DNA from: JAFARZ01 sp035651595
GTDB lineage: Bacteria > Actinomycetota > Actinomycetes > Streptosporangiales > Streptosporangiaceae
Assembly (NCBI GenBank): GCA_035651595.1
Contig: DASRFJ010000098.1
Location: 1-9,779 of the forward strand
Length of the DNA stretch: 9,779 bases
Direction of reading: 5' to 3'
Below the pieces are notes generated by a model that saw only the letters and a program-made list of their open reading frames with translations, did not search any database and had not been told where the DNA came from. Below, in pieces: positions 8,101 to 9,779 of this stretch. The stretch's first letter is position 1, and every line of letters starts with the position of its first letter. The translations under genes were made by a program, and so were the position numbers.

Positions 8101-8260
8101 CGCCTGGCTGACCCTGCACGTGACCGCGCACGACCTGTCGTCCTGGTCGACCGCGCGGCAGGCCTGGGTGACCGGGACCGGCCCGCGGGTCATCTACGTC
8201 GGGCCTTCTTCGCGCGATCTGCCGTTGCAGGCGACGTTCAGGTTGTCTGGCGGTGAATGA
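5189..8260 (+). CDS. Secreted GH3 beta-glycosidase with PA14 domain
   Basis: This 1023-residue protein starts at ATG 5189, after AGGAGG at 5179-5184. Residues 1 to about 32 are a signal peptide (basic start, LGLTLLAVSALLATASA, cut near ADA); the RRTRLGL stretch could allow Tat export. Residues 33-70 are a low-complexity Ala/Gly/Pro linker. The GH3 barrel (about 75-400) has D143 (RMTDGPAGVRL), R206-N207, K239-H240 (ELKHFIENDFENGR) and the nucleophile D317 in VQSDWGAVH. The alpha/beta sandwich (about 430-830) is interrupted by a PA14 domain at about 545-707. The likely acid/base lies in YDEGSEGRDR (E737, or E734). The FnIII-like domain is at about 918-1015. GH3 enzymes release terminal beta-linked sugars with retention; PA14 inserts shape the substrate pocket. 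It would finish products of the secreted GH5. Glucosidase versus xylosidase activity is open. Its last 23 nt overlap the convergent LacI gene. Confidence 0.94.
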   Translation: MKRSAMRRTRLGLTLLAVSALLATASAGSADARPAASQPAAGPAAGSKAGPTASAAAGPTASAAPGQPTAGWDTGTLTAADLHALIAQMTLGEEAGMVHGEGDPPSSAAANANCATSAVGCVGEAGWIPGVARLGIPPVRMTDGPAGVRLRHVETAMPAPVGLAATFDPGAASRYGRTVGLAGRATDQDVWLGPMINEVNYPTAGRNFETLGEDPYLASQLVAQEVRGVQSTGMIAELKHFIENDFENGRTSTSVTIDDQTLHETELQAFAAGIAAGAGSVMCSYNRVNNIYGCGDETTLQNILRQQLAFTGFVQSDWGAVHQTTDLIYGTDIEQPGNAAGTSEFGAALTAALTNGTPAVAATADFPAFPAISASQWKSALDQAVFYILSTMNKAGLLEGTRYGSHFTGTPAPYVPPRPDLASLQPAEFATARSIAEESATLLKNDSGALPLSPRGLVVMGPTAVAPYIGGGGSAHVTPYDPAQGPFDALSAALGRHTELSYVPGYDLDGQVIPSSALSAPDPAANYPNWTLTPVDAAFAGKPGLLRQQITTDPVASGAQPVLFTGSGAAPDQLDPTIDYTGTKTLPAGTAWRWSGLLTAPANPGGTGWQLKVFVKNQASAQLFIDGLAVGGSGNAQDVSIGAYPAAPSTSYAALTESARSHDPANETLQQATFAVTLNAGQQIHLDLRLLSGATAPAQIQLRWVPPDDQAQSIAQAVAAAKTARTAVIFAYDEGSEGRDRGISDQAAGLLLPGYQDDLIAAVAAANPNTVVVLNTGDPVLMPWASAVRSILEMWYPGQQGGPATAAVLLGDADPGGKLPVTFPADASHFPSFDPNCTDTSVTGNCPMYPGVAGPSPFLAGATTSFRTITGMAVNGIFEGYRWYDEHNVTPLYPFGYGLSYTRFAYSRLHVAGSRDGGIDVSFRVTNTGRRAGSDVPQVYAGPSPDLPAGIQQAVRRLVQFKRVDLAAGQSAWLTLHVTAHDLSSWSTARQAWVTGTGPRVIYVGPSSRDLPLQATFRLSGGE
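5333..5380 (+). repeat. 24-bp in-frame repeat in the GH3 linker
   Basis: Two copies of a 23-base identical segment (5333-5355 and 5357-5379) occur with a 24-nt period and encode AGPTASAA twice. It sits in the Ala/Gly/Pro/Ser linker between signal peptide and catalytic domain. The repeat preserves the reading frame and probably only tunes linker length. Confidence 0.85.
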
Positions 8261-9236
8261 CGGCCAGAACGTCATCGGCTGGACGGGCCGGTCGCGCCGT
8301 ACCGTTCAGCAAGGCGGACACCAGGTCGGCGAGGTGGTCACCGAACGCCGCCATGCCGGTCGCGACGGTGGTCAGCGGCGGCGCGCTGAGCCGGGCCGCG
8401 GGAATGTCGTCGACGCCGATGACGGCCAGGTCGGCGGGCGCGGTCAGCTGCCGCTCGCGCAGGCCGGCCAGCACCGCGAGCGCCACCTCGTCGTTGTACC
8501 CGCAGATGGCCGTGACTGGAGGTTCGCCGGCCAGCCAGCGCTGCACGGCGCGGGCGGCCGCCGCCGGGTCCAATGGGACCGTCAGCGCCACCGGTGCGGG
8601 CAGCCCTAGCTGCGCGCACGCGCGGGTGACGCCGTCCAGGCGCGGCGCGGTGAACGCGCGCAGCCGGTCGTCGTCCGGGAGCGCGAAGCCCAGCCGCTGG
8701 TGGCCGGACTCCGCCAGATGGTGCACCTGAAGCTCGCCGATGCGGCGCTGGAACGAGCCGAACGTCTTGCCGCCGCGGGGCAGGAACACCGGCGCCACGA
8801 CCAGCATCCCGGCCTTTTTCGCCGCGGCCTCCTCGGCGGGGCTGAGCGCCTGGTGGTTGATCAGCGCGGCCGGCGCGATCGCCTTCCACAGTTCACTGAG
8901 CGGCCGGGCCGCCTGCGGATGGGCGTGTACCGCGAGGGTCAGCCCGGCTCCGGCCAGGCGCGTGGAGAGGTGCTCGATGAGGCTGGCGATGGCGGTACCG
9001 ATCGGCCACTCCGGGATGAGGAACAAGACCACGTCGGACCGGCCAGAACGCAGCGCCCTGGCCGGCGCATAGGGCGCGTACCCGAGCCGCTCCGCGGCTT
9101 CGAGGACTCGCCGCCTGGTCTGTTCGGAGATCACCTGGTTCGGCGCGCCGTTCAGCACGTAGCTCACCGTCGCGCGGGATACGCCGCTTTCCCTCGCCAC
9201 GTCCACGCTGGTGAGCCGCCGCCCCTGAACCGCCAC
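8238..9236 (-). CDS. LacI/GalR-family transcriptional regulator
   Basis: The chosen start is GTG at 9236, preceded by GGAGGGGG at 9249-9242 with 8 nt spacing, giving 332 residues, usual for the family. A longer version from TTG at 9281 lacks a ribosome binding site. Residues 8-30 form the helix-turn-helix (LTSVDVARESGVSRATVSYV). Residues about 54-66 form the hinge (APYAPARALRSG), with leucine 62 in the place that intercalates at the central CpG of operators. The rest is the two-lobed sugar-binding domain, with the typical late motif AVIGVDDIPAARLSAPPLTT. Members repress sugar-use genes and release DNA on binding an inducing sugar. Here the probable targets are its own gene and the neighbouring GH3 and GH5 genes, through CG-centred palindromes upstream of each. 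The inducer is unknown, probably a small oligosaccharide freed by these enzymes. Confidence 0.93.
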   Translation of the reverse strand: MAVQGRRLTSVDVARESGVSRATVSYVLNGAPNQVISEQTRRRVLEAAERLGYAPYAPARALRSGRSDVVLFLIPEWPIGTAIASLIEHLSTRLAGAGLTLAVHAHPQAARPLSELWKAIAPAALINHQALSPAEEAAAKKAGMLVVAPVFLPRGGKTFGSFQRRIGELQVHHLAESGHQRLGFALPDDDRLRAFTAPRLDGVTRACAQLGLPAPVALTVPLDPAAAARAVQRWLAGEPPVTAICGYNDEVALAVLAGLRERQLTAPADLAVIGVDDIPAARLSAPPLTTVATGMAAFGDHLADLVSALLNGTARPARPADDVLAVIHRQTT

Positions 9237-9241
9237 CGCTG

Positions 9242-9249
9242 CCCCCTCC
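9242..9249 (-). promoter_or_regulatory. Ribosome binding site deciding the LacI start
   Basis: On the minus strand GGAGGGGG (9249-9242) precedes GTG at 9236 by a good distance (8 nt after GGAGG). It lies inside the longer open frame that begins with TTG at 9281, which argues for the shorter protein. Confidence 0.6.
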
Positions 9250-9260
9250 AGGTTCCACGG

Positions 9261-9274
9261 CGCGCCATGGCGCG
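9261..9274. promoter_or_regulatory. Perfect 14-bp palindrome in the LacI leader
   Basis: CGCGCCATGGCGCG is a perfect palindrome lying between the predicted transcription start of the LacI gene and its Shine-Dalgarno. It could be an additional protein-binding site. As RNA it cannot form a normal hairpin because there is no loop. Function is unknown. Confidence 0.4.
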
Positions 9275-9304
9275 TGACCAAACTGTTATCACAGGCCCGT
9301 TTCC

Positions 9305-9310
9305 AGTATA
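9305..9310 (-). promoter_or_regulatory. Putative -10 box of the LacI gene
   Basis: TATACT on the minus strand matches the -10 consensus at 5 of 6 positions in otherwise GC-rich DNA, about 70 nt before the GTG start. No good -35 lies 16-18 nt upstream. Transcription would begin near 9298, and the operator-like site at 9338-9351 would lie roughly at -40 to -53. Confidence 0.4.
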
Positions 9311-9337
9311 GGGCGGGCTGGTCTACATTCTTGGGCG

Positions 9338-9351
9338 CTTACACGTGTCAG
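9338..9351 (-). promoter_or_regulatory. Putative LacI-family operator upstream of the LacI gene
   Basis: CTTACACGTGTCAG on the plus strand is the exact reverse complement of the site upstream of GH3 (5139-5152). Its centre is the perfect palindrome ACACGTGT. It stands about 100 nt upstream of the LacI start codon and directly before the GH3 relic on the plus strand. It fits autoregulation, or it could be what remains of the promoter of the lost GH3 gene. Confidence 0.6.
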
Positions 9352-9358
9352 TAGTAGT

Positions 9359-9578
9359 GCCATCGGCTGCTCCGGGCACGGCCGGTTCCGGCTGACGCTG
9401 GCGGGCCGGACCGTGTTCGACACGAGGCTGCGGGTGCCGGACGGCATCGACCCGACGGCGGCGTATGTCCGCCCGCCGCAGCGGTTCACCGACGTCCACT
9501 TCGCCGCCGGGCAGTCCGTCGACGTGCTCGTCGAGCACCATCCAGAGGACCCCGGCACCTCCTTCACGCTGGGCGCAG
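9359..9578 (+). pseudogene. Relic of a second GH3 gene: PA14-domain fragment
   Basis: Reading the plus strand in the frame of 9371 gives about 70 residues without a usable start: SGHGRFRLTLAGRTVFDTRL, then RVPDGIDPTAAYVRPPQRFT, DVHFAAGQSVDVLVEH and TSFTLG. This is the pattern of the PA14 insert of intracellular-type GH3 beta-glucosidases (strand with DGxxVFDxxL, then RPPQ, then LxAGQSVDVxVE). Similarity ends abruptly after about 9575, and no catalytic GH3 segment is present on either side, so both ends of the gene are missing. It differs from the PA14 domain of the intact GH3 next door, so it is not a recent copy of it. Recognition is from memory of family sequences, without a search. It probably marks a deletion or replacement at this border. 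Confidence 0.65.
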
Positions 9579-9597
9579 CCTGCGGCTGGAGTGCAGT

Positions 9598-9660
9598 ATG
9601 TGGCTGCCGGTATACGAGAGCGTCGCCACGCCCGTCATCAACGTGGACGATTTGCCCTGA
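9598..9660 (+). other. Short unrecognised open frame (fragment or chance)
   Basis: From ATG at 9598 to TGA at 9660 the frame encodes MWLPVYESVATPVINVDDLP. Its composition looks protein-like, and the frame stays open upstream as well, differing from the frame of the GH3 relic that ends just before. There is no Shine-Dalgarno. It may be the C-terminal scrap of another lost gene joined to the relic. I do not recognise it. Confidence 0.2.
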
Positions 9661-9695
9661 CCCGAAAATAAGACGTAGCGGGGGCATGCGGCAGC

Positions 9696-9721
9696 ACCCG
9701 GCGGAGCTTGCGGAGCCGGGT
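9696..9721. terminator. Possible hairpin terminator at the right border
   Basis: ACCCGGC (9696-9702) and GCCGGGT (9715-9721) form a perfect 7-bp GC-rich stem with a 12-nt loop. On the minus strand it comes 16 nt after a probable stop codon and is followed, after some distance, by a T-rich patch near 9664-9670. It could end the gene that enters from the right edge. The T-tract is too far for a textbook intrinsic terminator. Confidence 0.4.
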
Positions 9722-9736
9722 TCGGGGGCGGGCGGG

Positions 9737-9779
9737 TCAGCTCGGTGTGGTCTCCGGGCAGCTGGTCAGGTCCGGGACC
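9737..9779 (-). CDS. Possible C-terminal end of a minus-strand gene
   Basis: On the minus strand the right edge reads VPDLTSCPETTPS followed by TGA (9739-9737). A gene end here is suggested by the hairpin just downstream. Only 14 codons are in the window, so no function can be given, and it may be a chance frame. Confidence 0.25.
   Translation of the reverse strand, partial: VPDLTSCPETTPS

Noticed and set aside
9289..9687. Open frame on the minus strand over the GH3 relic
   Set aside because: The opposite strand gives recognisable PA14-domain sequence, while this frame shows no family pattern and no ribosome binding site.
1..9779. CRISPR arrays, tRNA or rRNA genes, insertion sequences, phage or toxin-antitoxin genes
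   Set aside because: I looked for spaced direct repeats, tRNA-like cloverleaf sequences, terminal inverted repeats and transposase motifs and found none I could support.

Overview
The window is GC-rich DNA with strong G/C preference at third codon positions, Shine-Dalgarno sequences of the AGGAGG type, and GTG/TTG as well as ATG starts. These traits, together with the protein families present (CBM2-carrying GH5, PA14-carrying GH3, LacI regulator), point to a soil-type actinomycete. The genus cannot be told from the sequence.

Layout from left to right. (1) 1-593, minus strand: a TetR/AcrR-type regulator that runs off the left edge and looks decayed. It lacks the start of its DNA-binding domain, and a 13-bp tandem duplication shifts the frame near its C-terminus. 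(2) 723-2234, plus: a cytoplasmic GH43 glycosidase of the beta-xylosidase/arabinofuranosidase type. (3) 2231-3985, minus: a secreted three-part enzyme (CBM2, beta-sandwich linker domain, GH5 catalytic domain), tail-to-tail with GH43 and sharing a CTAG as both stop codons. (4) 4162-5013, plus: an aldo/keto reductase with one rare TTA codon. (5) 5189-8260, plus: a large secreted GH3 beta-glycosidase with a PA14 insert. (6) 8238-9236, minus: a LacI/GalR-family regulator whose 3' end overlaps GH3 by 23 nt. (7) 9359 to about 9578, plus: a fragment of a different GH3 PA14 domain, i.e. a gene relic. (8) 9737-9779, minus: probably the last 14 codons of a gene outside the window.

The genes read as a small plant-polysaccharide utilisation island. 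GH5 with its cellulose-binding-type module would cut a beta-glucan or mannan-type chain outside the cell. The secreted GH3 would trim the products. GH43 would process imported xylo- or arabino-oligosaccharides inside the cell. The aldo/keto reductase may act on a released sugar or aldehyde. No transporter is present, so uptake must be encoded elsewhere. Almost every gene has its own promoter region, so co-regulation would have to come through shared operators rather than one operon.

The most interesting structure is regulatory. An exact 14-bp, CG-centred near-palindrome lies upstream of both GH3 and the LacI gene, in opposite orientations, and a related CG-centred site followed by the same AGTAAACG tail lies upstream of GH5. 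This fits a LacI repressor controlling itself and the two secreted enzymes. Separately, GH43 and GH3 share a 13/15 match at their presumed promoter/start regions. I see no RNA genes, CRISPR arrays, insertion sequences or phage genes. I do not see a wholly new kind of system here; the novelty is in the local regulon, the gene relics and the compact convergent overlaps.
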